Of a DNA stretch of 64,000 nucleotides, positions 23,631-34,498 are shown in pieces. Position 1 is the stretch's first letter. Each line of letters opens with the position of its first letter. Origin of the DNA: Crotalaria pallida (Eukaryota; Streptophyta; Magnoliopsida; Fabales; Fabaceae); assembly GCA_037953625.1 (NCBI GenBank), contig CM075655.1, positions 73,311,501-73,375,500 on the forward strand. The letters run 5' to 3'. Below the pieces are notes generated by a model. It ran no database searches. It saw only the letters and a program-made list of their open reading frames with translations, and was not told the DNA's origin. The position numbers and the translations under genes were made by a program.

Positions 23631-24002
23631 AAATGTAACACTCTCACTTTTATTAGTTAATTTTGGGTTTTATTAAAACCGGAGTTTGAAAATTCATTTT
23701 TGATTTTAAATTTCTTTAAAACTTTTTACGAAAATCCGGCAGAGTTTCCTCTGTTTTCCGGACTTCCCAAAAATTTTCTTCTAAAACCTGCCAATCTAGA
23801 ATTGTTTGAAAACGTAAACAACAACAGATTAATAGTTATAACAGATCCTAACGCCCGATGGATACAAATTTTAGGGCAAGCTGCTAATTCATAATTAATT
23901 TACAAAAAGTAATTATCCACTCTAAAATATGTAAAATACATTCCACGTAGTGGAATTTAAAATCCTGCTCGGCCAGCACTGGTGTATGCTCCACTTGTGT
24001 AC

Positions 24003-25398
24003 CTGAAAAATATTAACCACACAGGGGAAGCATCACACAGAACTTAAAAGAGAGATTTCTAAGCAGATATATACGACACGCCAAAAAAAACCATTCAAGC
24101 CTATGCTATGCTACTCAATTCATGTTCTTCTTTCCTTTTTTACCTCCTAACTATTCCCAATTCTTTTTCCTTTCTAATTGTCTTCTTTTAAATAATCCCT
24201 AATCTCTATTTATTTTTGTTCCTCATTACTTTCGTTATTTTCCCCCTTTTATTCTCATTTTCCATTTGTATTTCTATTTTAAATTCCTTTTTATTTCATT
24301 CTCATTACCCTTTATTCTTTCCATTTTTCCTTTATTACTTTTTTCCAATATGTGTAACCTCAATTAGAGATCTACACCTTATTTATTTACGAGGTATGCA
24401 ACCACAAGCAGATGATATGCATACCCCCACTGTCTAGTTACGATGCATGCAACCACAAGCAGATGATCTGCATGCACAAACAATTTATTTACGACGTATG
24501 CAACCACAAGCAGATGATCTGCATACGCCCGCTTTTTATTTGAGATATATGCAACCACAAGCAGATGATCTGCATATATCCACAATCTTATTTATGATGT
24601 ATGCAACCACAAGCAAATGATCTGCATACATCTACAATTTTTACGACGTATGCAACCACAAGCAGATGATCTGCATACGCCCGCCTTTTATTTAAGATAT
24701 ATGCAACCACAAGCAGATGATCTGCATATATCCATAATCTTATTTACGATGTATGCAACCACAAGCAGATGATCTGCATACATCTACAATTTTTACGACG
24801 TATGCAACCACAAGCAGATGATCTGCATACGCCCGCCTTTTATTTAAGATATATGCAACCACAAGCAGATGATCTGCATATATCCATAATCTTATTTACG
24901 ATGTATGCAACCACAAGCAGATGATCTGCATACATCCTTAGCCTCTTTCCTTTTTATTTTCCATCTTTCCTTGTTATTTTTCATTATTAATTTACCTCAG
25001 TCTTTTCTCTTTTACTTTTAGTTTCTTATTTCTCTTTTTATTTGTTAACTCTCTCTTTCTTATTTTCCGTTTACTTCTTTCCTCTAATGGCTAATTACTC
25101 ATTCACTCCATTTATTTCTCTTAACTTTAGTTTATCCTAATTTAGTTCTCAACTCATTCTTACATTTTCTTTATTTAGTACCGGCTCTCCCTAGTTAATC
25201 TCTAATTTCTCCCTTTACTCACTTACACTAATCACTCGTTCTCATAAGTCCGATTATTTATTTCTTTTCTAATTATCTTCCTTCACTATTAGCGGGCTAC
25301 TCTAAGGTTCATTAACAAGTAACATTTCCCACGGTCCTAGCGATAGATATAACTACCCAGAAATACACCCCTTAAGGACTGGTAATGAAACCCCTTAC
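24003..25398 (-). other. Predicted LTR intron (D, right LTR, 1,396 bases)
   Basis: Element-sense donor GAG|GTAAGGGG begins at 25398 and acceptor TTTTTCAG|GTACAC ends at 24003, identical to the left LTR copy. Being in the 5' LTR, this is the copy that would be transcribed at the head of the genomic RNA. Prediction only. Confidence 0.5.
24391..24936. repeat. 11-unit hairpin array (D, right LTR)
   Basis: The same eleven units in the same order as 18373-18919. Unit 8 is intact here (CTGCATAC) and unit 9 has the expected CG pair, so two defects of the left copy are private to it. Unit 1 (GATATGC) and unit 5 (GCAAATG) have their own changes. Paired stems are otherwise retained. Confidence 0.95.
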
Positions 25399-26827
25399 CT
25401 CAATCGGTGACAGTGAGAGAGAGGTAACCTTAGCCTGACGCTTTACTCCCCGGCTTACGCTTTAGCTCGGCTCCAATTTGATCCTAAGCTTCCACAATCT
25501 TCGATTCCAAGCACGGCGGGGACAATCGATCTCGATCACGGTGACGGTGTTGCTCCTCGTTGTTTGCGAACGATCGCGGCCGGATCGAGGCCCAAGCTTC
25601 AAGCCTCGGAGTACCCAACACAAGCCCGGTGCGAATCACGATCGATATCGGCGTCGGTGAGATCCGGCGAGGAGAGAGAAACATAAAGGGAAGAGGAAAA
25701 GAGAAAGGGAACTCAATCAATGGGGAAAGAGGGGAGGAGAGCTCATGGTGGTGGTGGTGGGTGGTGGTTCGCGGTGGTGGCTACGGTGAGGTATGGCGGT
25801 GGAGGAATAGGAGGAGAGAGAGGGAGAAGGAGAGAGAGACGGAATCAAGAGTGAGGAGAGAGAGAGACGCTCATGGTGGTGAATGTGGCCTTGGCGGTGG
25901 CGGCTGGTGGTGGTGGTTGGTGTTGCTGGGGTGTTTGGGGGGTTGCTGGACGGAGGTGGGTGAGGGAGTGTGAAGAGAGGGTTGGAAAATGAGGGAGGAG
26001 GGAGGCAGACGCACCATTTTATGGTGCTGGTGCGTGAAACACGCACCCGCGCGCCTGGGCGAGTCGTGCATGCGCCTGGGCGAATTTCTCACGGGTTTGG
26101 TGCACCTGATGCACACTGGTGCGCCTGGGCGTGCAACGGTGCGCCTGGGCGTGAACCAGTGGCGCCAGACTTCGATTGGTCATAACTTTTTCGTTAACCG
26201 TCGGATCGGGCCCAAATTTTTGGACAAGCTTCTTAACCCCTCATACTTCATATCCAACGGTGGAATTTAATTTCTTAACATCCTATAATAAATTCCTAAT
26301 TTTCTCTTTTCGGTTGATTTCTAACACTTAAAACGTCGATTTAACCCCCGATTTCGCTTATATAATTTTGCTCGAAGCCATAATTGCTTTCTATACAACC
26401 CCTAGTACTCAAAATGACTGCTCACCTTGCTCACAAAATTCGTTAAGCAATTAATCTACCCATTCTTTCCACTTTAATTCCATTAATTCATTAATTATTG
26501 CTTGGAATTAAATTAGAGATGTTACATCTACTGTTTTTGTTTGAGTCAAGGATTACCAAGCAATGTGCCACTTATGTATTACAGTCGAATTTAAATCATG
26601 TGTTGTAAAGTGCTTCACTTGGGAAGAGAGGCCAATGTAACTTCTGAAACCCATTATGAATATTGATGTTCTTGAAACTAAATTATTTTATGAAAAAGAA
26701 AGTTTTATGAAAAGGGACTGTTTTGGTAACAACTTGATGTTTAACAAAAAAATGGCCTCATTATTGCAACACTAATAAATAAAAAGTCAGTTGTTTAGTT
26801 TTCGAAAAATCGGGCTGTTACAAATTG

Positions 26828-27496
26828 GAATCAAAGTAAGCTCCAGACTAAGACTTGACCAAGAACAGCTTCACTTCCAAGCCTTGATTCTTCCACCACA
26901 CTCACTCAAACCTCACGATTTTAGTGTTTATACAAAGCTTGTGATGTGAGCTTTGTATTAGTGTATAGTTTGTAGCTCAATTCGACTAAGAGAATGAGAA
27001 TTGATTCAGAGAAGTTTGGAACCCTTGCTTCACCAACCACTTCGAATTTGACCAAGAACTTCAACAAATCGGTGTTGATAGGCTTAAATAGAATGGGGGA
27101 ACGTTCATGCTGGTCGACACGACCTCCATGGACGTGGAATGGTGATGATTTCGTGTCAACTGGTGACTCACCAAACGCACTAACTCGTGCAACTCTGTCC
27201 AGAATACTCGAGTATTCCAGAAAATACTCGAGTATTTTGCTCAGTTTTTGAAAAATAATTATTTTATTTACTTTCCCTCCAAAATCTTTCCTATAATTGC
27301 TTCTAGGTCCCAACCCAGAGACTAATAGGCAAAATATTTATTTCAGGCATAATTATATTTATTAAATAATTTCACACACATTTTCTAACTTCATAAATAC
27401 AGATTTTAATCAAGGATTAATATAGAAATCATTAATTATAATTAATTTTATAATTAACATTTCATTAATTAGGGATTAAAATTTTGGGGTGTTACA
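26828..27496 (-). mobile_element. 5' LTR of element A, second part
   Basis: Continuation of A's 5' LTR after solo LTR B and the duplicated AATTG (26823-26827). It aligns with 1907-2513 of the left LTR and ends GGGGTGTTACA. It is the element-sense start of the LTR and holds two TACTCGAGTA palindromes at 27205-27236 in the promoter-side region. Confidence 0.9.
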
Positions 27497-27671
27497 CAGA
27501 GCTGACATTGGATTGAAGAACGCCCGTGATGGGAAGTTTGCGCGCAATTGGGAAGGGCCGTACAGGGTTGTATCCAAGACAGGCTCGGGAGCCTATAAAC
27601 TGGAAACCCTCGGTGGCACCGAGCTCAATAATAGTTGGAATGCGACGAAGCTCAGGACTTACTTTAGCTAA
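27497..27671 (+). pseudogene. Integrase C-terminal fragment, Tat/Ogre-like element H
   Basis: An open frame of 57 codons directly after element A. It carries NWEGPYRVV, GSGAYKLETL and a WNATKLRTYFS end, followed by TAA. These are the typical last residues of integrase in the Tat lineage of Ty3/gypsy elements, not in the chromovirus lineage of the other elements here. Element A is inserted in it, and the upstream integrase is outside the window on the far side of A. Confidence 0.8.
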
Positions 27672-28496
27672 CCAGCAGCAGAACAATGAGAATCATCTTC
27701 ACTTTTTATTTTCTTTAGTTCTTGTTTTTCACCATGTTTAGGGAACTCCTAGCTTTGATTTCCAGTTATTTATTTTCTTCCAATAAATAGTTTTGCATGC
27801 AAATGTACTAACAGTATTTTTTCATAATAAACAGTACAATTTGCAGTTTCAGTTATGAAAGTTACTTATATCTTAAACATGCGACATGTACATGCCTTTC
27901 CATTTTAGACTAGCCACCTAAATGGGACTGTGCGATTTATATACAACAACTCTTTTCAGAGGAACGCTTATAAATTTTCCTATGGTCAAAGGGAAAGACC
28001 TAGTGGGATGGCTCAATCTAGGGTTTATGAGTGATTCATTGAGTTCTCACAGGTATTCAGTAGGATTACCTGGGTTGCCCTAATCACAAAGTGTGTGCTG
28101 TGTGAACTTAGGGTTAGAAGACGTAACTGAGCCCCATGTAGCACGGTACTACTTATAGGGGTGGCTGGGTGCCCTAATGGGCCAGCTAAGCTGAAACCCA
28201 GCAGGGCCAGCCCGTTATGAGCCGTAAGAGGATATGGATGGATAAGTTAGTTGGTCTTTATCCTGTTCTTATCGGCTTGAGTGTTTGGTATATAGGTCGA
28301 GTTGGGAGAGCGGGCTCAATCCATCTCGGTTGTGTCCGATAGTCCGAGAGACATCGATCTCGGTCTTACATTAGTAGTGCGGGTGTAATACGATCTCGGC
28401 CAGATAGGGTCTTGTGCCCTGTGATCTCGGCCCGAGAGACATTCCTACACCATTCTAAAAAAAAATAAAAAAAATGAAAATGGGCACATATTACTT
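27672..28496 (+). other. Post-pol region of Tat-like element H
   Basis: 825 bases between the integrase stop and the antisense ORF, with no supported gene. It contains several GATCTCGG/CCGAGA repeats at 28300-28440 and an A-rich run near 28458-28475. In Tat-lineage elements this is the region between pol and the 3' LTR that often carries additional ORFs. Confidence 0.55.
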
Positions 28497-29210
28497 TTAG
28501 GAGAGTTTACCAATTTCTGAAGCTACCAACTCTTCGGCATAAGTTATGATACGCCGAATATTGAGTTGCACTTGTTTCCTATCACGAAACTCGTTAAAAA
28601 AGTGAGCCGCCGTCAGTTTCTCGTCTGGCGTAAGAGGATCCGAGGTCCAGTTACTAGGTGTGGCATGTCGGTTGAAAAACTCCTGGGTCCAGGAAAGTGG
28701 GAATCTCGGGCCATCCTCAGTCCGAAACCACGACCAACCATCCCCAACGTATTGATACTTAAAAAACTTTGGCTTAAAATTTTTCCAAGACTCTGAAAAT
28801 TTGGCAAAAAAGCCGTAGTATGACCGACTCTTCACCGAGACCCAGAGCTTGCCAGATTTACCGGCTTCCTTCACGATCACATGAGGATTAAAGAGCCAAA
28901 AGAAAACCTTAACTGTACAAACCAAAACCTTTGCTCGGCAATATCTTTGAAAGGCTCTCAGGAAAGCCCAAGAGTTGGGATGCAATTGAGTGGGAGCTAA
29001 GCCTATAATGTTTAGAACCCGAGTTTCCATCTCGGTGAAGGGCAAACGAGCACCGAGAGTGCTGATTATGTCTTCATATACGTAGAAGGTGTTCTCATCA
29101 GTATGCGAACACACTCTGTCATCCTCCGAGCACGGTGTCACCCTGTACGAAGTCCCGGCCTCATCCCTGGGGCAGGGTAACAAGAACTGTCTGACCGAGC
29201 TGACACTTTC
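28497..29210 (-). pseudogene. Antisense ORF of a Tat-like element (Transposase_28-like), cut by F
   Basis: The frame is open from the insertion point of F (29210) to a TAA at 28497-28499, about 237 codons, with no early ATG. The true N terminus is therefore lost by the insertion. The body includes LHPNSWAFLRAFQ, VKVFFWLF, a Lys/Ser-rich stretch and FKPKFFKYQ, like the plant 'putative gypsy type transposon' family (Transposase_28). Tat-lineage elements are known to carry such ORFs in antisense between pol and the 3' LTR, which fits the integrase end at 27671 on the other strand. Its function is not established. Confidence 0.65.
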
Positions 29211-31506
29211 TGTAACACCCCGTCCGAATACCTCACATTTGTTTTAATTGGTAAAGAAATTGATTTGAGAAAATGTTTTCAAAAGGGTATTTTGAAAAAG
29301 TATTTCTTGAATTAAATTTATTTTGTGATTTCAAATGATAAAGAGTTTTAAGGAAAATGATTTTTGTGGGAAAAACCTTATGAATTTGGATTGAGTTTGG
29401 ATTTAAATAGCTTAAATTATTTAAGTATTTGATATTTAGTATTTTGTATTTTATAGAAAATGTGATTTTATAAGAAAAAAAATAAAAATGAATAATGGTG
29501 CATGTGTGTGTAGGTGTCGCCGTGTGGTGTGTATGAGTGGCATGTATCATGCAATTTGTTGACTTCTTTGCACCCTAAGCTAGTAATCCATTAGCACCTA
29601 GGTTTAGTTTAAGTGTTAAGCATGATTAATAGTTTGACCAACCAATAGGAAGCAAGCTTAGCCCTAATTCTTCTCTATTTGTCCAATGGCTTGGCTTGAG
29701 CCATGCAAGCCTTAATGATGCCAATTCTACCCTTCCTAGTAAACTCTTGACCGAATTGACTCAAGGGCAAGAAGGGAAATTGTTGGTTGCCTTTTTATGC
29801 CCAAAACCGTAACACACCCATTCATTTGCTTCTCATTTTCACTTCCAAAACCAAACACTTATTCTAAGAGAACATCCAACTCTTAGAAAGAACTAGAAAC
29901 ATAGATAGAGAGAGGGAGAACCCGTGAACCAAGGAGAAGAGGAAGAGGAAGATCAAGCTCAAAAGCCTTAGGATTCTTGAAGAAGGTTGAAGATCTTCTC
30001 TACTTCTCTAGTTTATTCGAAGATCCTAGGTTGTTCTAAGTGGTTTTTAATTTTCCAAGTCTTGTAAAAGTTCTTTGTTGTTGCATGTTTAAGTTCTTTA
30101 TAGATCTATGTTTGTAACTATCTCTCTTACCTTGATCTTGAGTTTCAAGAACTCTACAAACTTGTAAAACCTTAAACCATGAACATTCCTATTCAGTCAT
30201 GCTTAGAAAATTAGGTCATGGTGATCTCTATTCCATTTCAAGTTCATGCATGATAGTTTGATGCTTGATGGAGGTGATCTAAATGATTTTCATGCTTTGA
30301 TTTCTCTAAATCTTTGATCTTTGATTTCTATTTCAAAAGACTTTGATTATTGCATTGATCTTGGAAAAAGGCTTGTTTTCTTGTTTTGATTTTCAAAGCT
30401 TTTGATGTTGAAGTTTGATTTATGATTTTTGAACTCAAAAAGTTTTGTTCCATGACTTGCATGTCACGGTTTTGATGAGAAACCAAGGAAAACAATTCTT
30501 TTTCTAATGATTTATGTTTTGATCTAATTCATGTGTATTTCAAAGTCAAGGATTTAAGTTTTCCTCTTGATCTTGTTAAAGTACCATTCGGTCAAGCTTT
30601 GAAAACAAAGAAACATAATGATTTTCATGAAAGAGTTTCTTGCATGTAATTTCTTTTTGATTTCCATGATTTTAAAAGTGCATGCAAAGGAAAAATGTGT
30701 TTTGAAGTGACTTATAGGTCACGGTTTTAAAGAAGAAAAGAGTTGAGGTTTTTCTAAAACCATGTGCTTTACAAATGCATGTTGTTGACCTAATATTTTC
30801 AAGATTTTGTGAAGAAAAGATGCATCAAAAGCCTTGTTTTTCCATGATCATGATTCGGCCTAATCTAGGTTGAAGAGACTAGATTCTTTTGCATGTATTT
30901 GTATCTTTGAAAAGATTATGTTTCATGACTTTGTTTTAAGAAAATGTGTTTGAATGGTGTTGTTTTGTTTCTAACTCAACTCGGTTTTGACTAGGAAATG
31001 GGCAAGAGCATTTGATTATTTCTTAAAGTGATTTCATGATTTAATTTCATTTCTTCCTTGCTGTCCAAGGTTTTATTTTCAAGTATTTCAAGTTTTAAAA
31101 ATGTTTTTGAGCTGTGAAAAAAATATGGATTTCAAGTGTTATTGATTTATGAAAATTTGGAGTGAAAAATGATGGATTTTCAATGGTTTTACAACGTGAA
31201 TAAGGGGCTGGACTTTCCCATACAGCCACATAAACTATTGTTTTATTTATCCTAATATGAGTTTTCAAATGATTTTCAAAAGGCTTTAGGCAATAGAAAG
31301 ATTGAGAGTTGCTTGATAAGTATCAATATTTTAATAAAGAAAGTAAAGGGTTTTGATTTGAGAATCAAGTGATGATTTCTAATTGAAACAGTTTTTAATA
31401 AAAGTGTGTTTATTTATTTGAGGTTATTCAGTGGACGGTGGTGACAATTCTCAAAGAAAAGTTAGAGACCTTCAAGGGCAAAGTATTTCTCTTGCTGGAA
31501 TAAGAG

Positions 31507-32938
31507 GTGAGTGAGTGAGTGAGATTGCGGTGAGCCCGTAACATTGTTGCCGGATGGTGGTGCAATGTGTTTATGTAATGCTTATTTACGTTACGTTCTT
31601 GTGCACGTTATTTATTATCTTAAGTCATTTCCTTATTACTCTGTGATGAGATGGTGATTTTCCCGTTTGATAAGTTTAAGTGATTCCCGAATGATAATGA
31701 AAGAGTAAACATATGAGGATGAGTGAAGGAATGGTATGTGATGTGATATGAGGAATGTGATGAAATGTCAATGTATTGAATGAAGACATGGTGTTTGAGA
31801 AGCTGAGATTGTGTTAGATAATATGTTGTGCTGGATGTGCTAATGCAAAGAGCAATGTGATTTATGAGAAAGTGATGAGATGAGATGTTTGCTCGAGGGG
31901 CTTGGAATGTGAATGTATTTGTGAAAGTGGGGAAAAAGATGCTTTAGTGGTCGGGTCTTGTCGAAGGGATGGACTAAGGGCAAGCCGACTCTAGGTTAAT
32001 TAAAAGACTTTAAGGTTCTAAAAGACTTTAAGAATATTAAAAGACATTAAAAGACATTAATATTCGCGGTGAGATATGAGAGTGTGAAGTAGTGGAGAGG
32101 AAGATACTATGGGTATCTGCGGATACTCAGGTGGAGATTGCATGAGGGGAGGGCAATGACGGTGACTCGTCAAGAAGCCTCGAGTACATTTCTAGGCGGG
32201 ACGAATCCCATAAGTGACGCACTAACATGGTGGGGACTGGGTCTAATGCCATGGTAAGGACCGCATAGCTAACTAGAAATGATACTATCACCCCCTTGAA
32301 TGCAAGTCTACAACAGTTGAGAGGGACTGGAACGGGGCAATGTGTTTTGCCACTGCGTGGACAGTGAGCCTTGATTATATGTTTTGAGGACGAGATCCTC
32401 CTGGTTTGGGACCATCTGTGTTGAGACAACTGTCGTGCCCACGTGGTAAAGGTCCTGTACTCCTGTTGGCTTCCGACTAGATGGATGGAGACCGAGGAGA
32501 TGTAGAGTGCGCGTTCCTCAGTGATGGTGAATTCCCCTACCTCATTGAGTGAGTTAAGTATGATAAAACTTAATAACAAAAGAATAAAGAAATGCTGAAT
32601 ATTTGAAGAGATGGGCAAAGAATGATGATGTTCAGTTGTGATATATTGTGGTAATGGTTGGCGAGTATTGCTTTTTATGTGTGGTTTATTTTATATCTTG
32701 AATACCTTTGTTTATGATATTGATTTGATTCGAGAAAAGCTTTTTATCCTTCAAGTACTCGATGTATTCTGGTTCTCGTGTCATGATCTGTGTATATGTA
32801 TTCTTCGAGTGTCCTTGGTACTGTGCGTCTTTCTATCGTGTCTATTCTGCGACCTTGCGGTCAACCTGTTACGTATGGCGCGCTGACTCTCTCCTACCTG
32901 GTTGTCGTATTGGCATTTGCCGGTATTGCAACGGGTAG
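31507..32938 (+). other. Predicted LTR intron (F, LTR 1, 1,432 bases)
   Basis: Donor AATAAGAG|GTGAGTGAG begins at 31507. The acceptor CAACGGGTAG ends at 32938, immediately before the ATG of the LTR ORF. LTR 2 has the same pair at 39448-40887, lengthened by two extra GTGA units at the donor. The pyrimidine tract is weak, so the acceptor is less certain than in A, D and E. Confidence 0.45.
32351..32415 (+). repeat. Three consecutive short stem-loops (F LTR 1)
   Basis: Arms CACTG/CAGTG, GAGGA/TCCTC and TGGTT/GACCA follow each other within 65 bases. In B and J the first is kept with different loops and the second as GAGG/CCTC. In LTR 2 and J the third is the fully paired TGGTC/GACCA. They lie in the predicted intron. 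Confidence 0.5.
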
Positions 32939-33280
32939 ATGGCGTATCATGTAGCGATCCACATGTGGCCTCTTCAGGGAGGTGCATGGGAGGTGGTACC
33001 TGATGGATGGATCTGGAGAGGAGATACTCGTTTGGAGATCGACGATCCGAGGCACATTCTGCGGGGAGCAGGCATGGACGTGCATGTTGGGCAAGTCACT
33101 CTGCGAGATTATCAAGACGGTGGACAAAGGGAACACCATGAGCTAGACGGTGATCCTGCACCCTTGGCAGCAGTGGTTCCTGAACCAATGGAAGAAGAGA
33201 GCGTTAGCGAATCCGATCATGCAGCGGAGTCGGATGAAAGCGAGGATATGGAGACGGAAGCTAGTTCTGCTGATGAATGA
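32939..33280 (+). CDS. LTR-embedded ORF of F (113 aa, acidic tail)
   Basis: The ATG is flush with the predicted acceptor. The N-terminal 60 residues include MWPLQGGAWEVV, a WIWRGD segment and DDPRHILRGAG, then VGQVTLRDY. The last 40 residues are strongly acidic and Ser-rich (MEEESVSESD, DESEDMETE). The general plan (a 'xxPLxxGxW' start, a middle of about 60 residues, then an acidic tail) matches the proteins in A, I and E, but direct identity is low, so homology is plausible rather than shown. The J copy is clearly homologous through DPEHLLSGA and QVTVRGY. Function unknown. Confidence 0.55.
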   Translation: MAYHVAIHMWPLQGGAWEVVPDGWIWRGDTRLEIDDPRHILRGAGMDVHVGQVTLRDYQDGGQREHHELDGDPAPLAAVVPEPMEEESVSESDHAAESDESEDMETEASSADE

Positions 33281-33657
33281 CGTCTTGCAATCTGTGTCTA
33301 GAGGATGTCTTGTGTCTAGGATCCGAGTTTCAGTCGAGGATTATCTTGTAATGAACTAATGATGTAATCAGTTATCTTTTATGTTGGTTTGTAAGTTCTT
33401 TTGTAATGATGGCCTACTTTTGGAAAACATTTGGAGTGTGACTCCAGCACTTTGGCTCATGCTTTTTATTTTAAATGAATACAGTTTTATTTTTCAATGA
33501 TGATGTTGAGTGAGGAGTTTCGAAAGTGACAACTCGATTTTCAAAAGGGTGGATTACGTATTAACAAACTTATATAAAAAAAATGGCCTCATTTTTGCAA
33601 GAAAGTAATCATAATGCAGTTAAGTTTTGGGAAGTGAAAATCGGGCTGTTACAGAGT

Positions 33658-33669
33658 TGGTATCAGAGC
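33658..33669 (+). other. Primer binding site, F interior 1
   Basis: TGGTATCAGAGC, four bases after LTR 1; initiator tRNA-Met match. Confidence 0.92.
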
Positions 33670-33789
33670 AAGTTTAATCCTCAGTGGCCCTAAGCCCAGT
33701 CTTGCGTGTCTACTCTGTGTACTCTGTGCGTCTAGAGTCTAGGATTCCGTGTTATTGTGTGTTGAATTCTCTATCTGGTTTATTTTAAG

Positions 33790-34498
33790 ATGAGTCGTAC
33801 GCGTGGAAGACCTTCCGGCTCAAGTTCGCGAAACCCTGGTGAAGATGCTGATCACTCAGATGCGGCAGACTTCATGACTCGGATGGCAGCCATGATGACG
33901 GGAGTCAACGATAATCTCCAAGCGTTGCATCGTCAGGCGCAGCAGAATTTCAACACTCAGCAGCAAGCTCAAAATCTGGAAGCCCAAGGTTATAAGGGAT
34001 TGGATGAGTTTTGTCGTCGAAATCAGAAGGAATTTGCGGGGGGCTTTGCTCCAGATGCGGCCGTAGAGTGGATTGAGGATCTAGAGCATATTTTCGGGGG
34101 TATGGTTCAATGTAATGATGAGCAGAAGTTGGCTTATGCTGGGTATATGTTGACAAGGGAGGCTGCAGCATGGTGGCGAGTTACTAAGCAAGTGATGGTA
34201 AATCTGGGAGAAGCAATGACCTGGGAAGCTTTTAAGCAGAGATTTCTGGAGAAGTATTTCCCGTTGTATTTTAGAACTGAGTAGGAGATGGAATTTTTGA
34301 GGCTTACTCAGGGGAATTTGTCGATCGATGAGTATGCTTCGAAATTTGAGGAGTTAGTTAAGTATGTACCTCAATATGCTGGAGGAGAGAACGAGCGATC
34401 TAAGTGTGCTAAGTTTAGGGATGGTCTTAAGCCTGAGATTAAGTTAGCTTTTTCTCATTTAGAGATAGATGATTTTGCTAGTCTGGTGACGCTGTCGT
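33790..34498 (+). pseudogene. gag: gag of F interior 1, amber and frameshift
   Basis: The Gag core is present (VEWIEDLEHIFGGM, WEAFKQRFLEKYFP, then EFLRLTQGNLSIDEYASKFEELVKY). An in-frame TAG at 34282-34284 splits it where relatives have a Lys codon before EMEF. The second interior copy has the same TAG. A 2-base deletion near 34488, absent from the second copy, then shifts the frame. The product cannot be complete. Confidence 0.9.

Larger units (their letters stand above)
17616..26526 (-). mobile_element. Element D, complete non-autonomous LTR retrotransposon
   Basis: 8.9 kb, flanked by TCTAC at 17611-17615 and 26527-26531. LTRs are 17616-20562 and 23634-26526, highly similar apart from one 77-base length difference in a GC-rich part. 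The primer site is the complement of 23619-23630. The polypurine tract and GGGA-loop hairpin lie at 20563-20600. The 3.1 kb interior has no gag or pol motif in any frame, so the element must use proteins from relatives. It is inserted in solo LTR B. Each LTR carries an 11-unit hairpin array and a predicted intron. Confidence 0.9.
23634..26526 (-). mobile_element. 5' LTR of element D
   Basis: 2,893 bases, nearly identical to 17616-20562. It repeats the intron signals (25398 to 24003), the 11-unit hairpin array (24391-24936) and the GC-rich cluster. The close match of the two LTRs shows a recent insertion. Confidence 0.9.
9397..26822 (+). mobile_element. Solo LTR B, split by nested elements C and D
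   Basis: It starts TGTAACACCCCGC at 9397, ends ATCGGGCTGTTACA at 26822, and is flanked by AATTG on both sides. Removing C and D leaves 9397-12340, 15763-17615 and 26532-26822, about 5.1 kb. These align in order with the 4.4 kb LTRs of F. No primer site, polypurine tract or internal region belongs to it, so it is a solo LTR left by LTR-LTR recombination. A predicted intron lies at 15964-17428 and a ruined ORF remnant follows it. Confidence 0.85.
29211..33653 (+). mobile_element. LTR 1 of element F
   Basis: 4,443 bases, TGTAACACCCCGTCC...AATCGGGCTGTTACA, followed by a primer site. The left flank is the antisense ORF of H. It is highly similar to LTR 2 (37156-41602). It contains a predicted intron (31507-32938), a 113-codon ORF (32939-33280) and short tandem hairpins (32351-32415). 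Unlike A, C, E and G, I see no cluster of 8-base palindromes in it. Confidence 0.92.

Noticed and set aside
28497..29183. Host single-copy gene
   Set aside because: The sequence resembles a transposon-associated family and sits antisense downstream of a Tat-type integrase end.
29211..33653. Search for an 8-base palindrome cluster in the F LTR
   Set aside because: None seen; only a GT-rich stretch and short hairpins. The palindrome pattern is therefore not universal.
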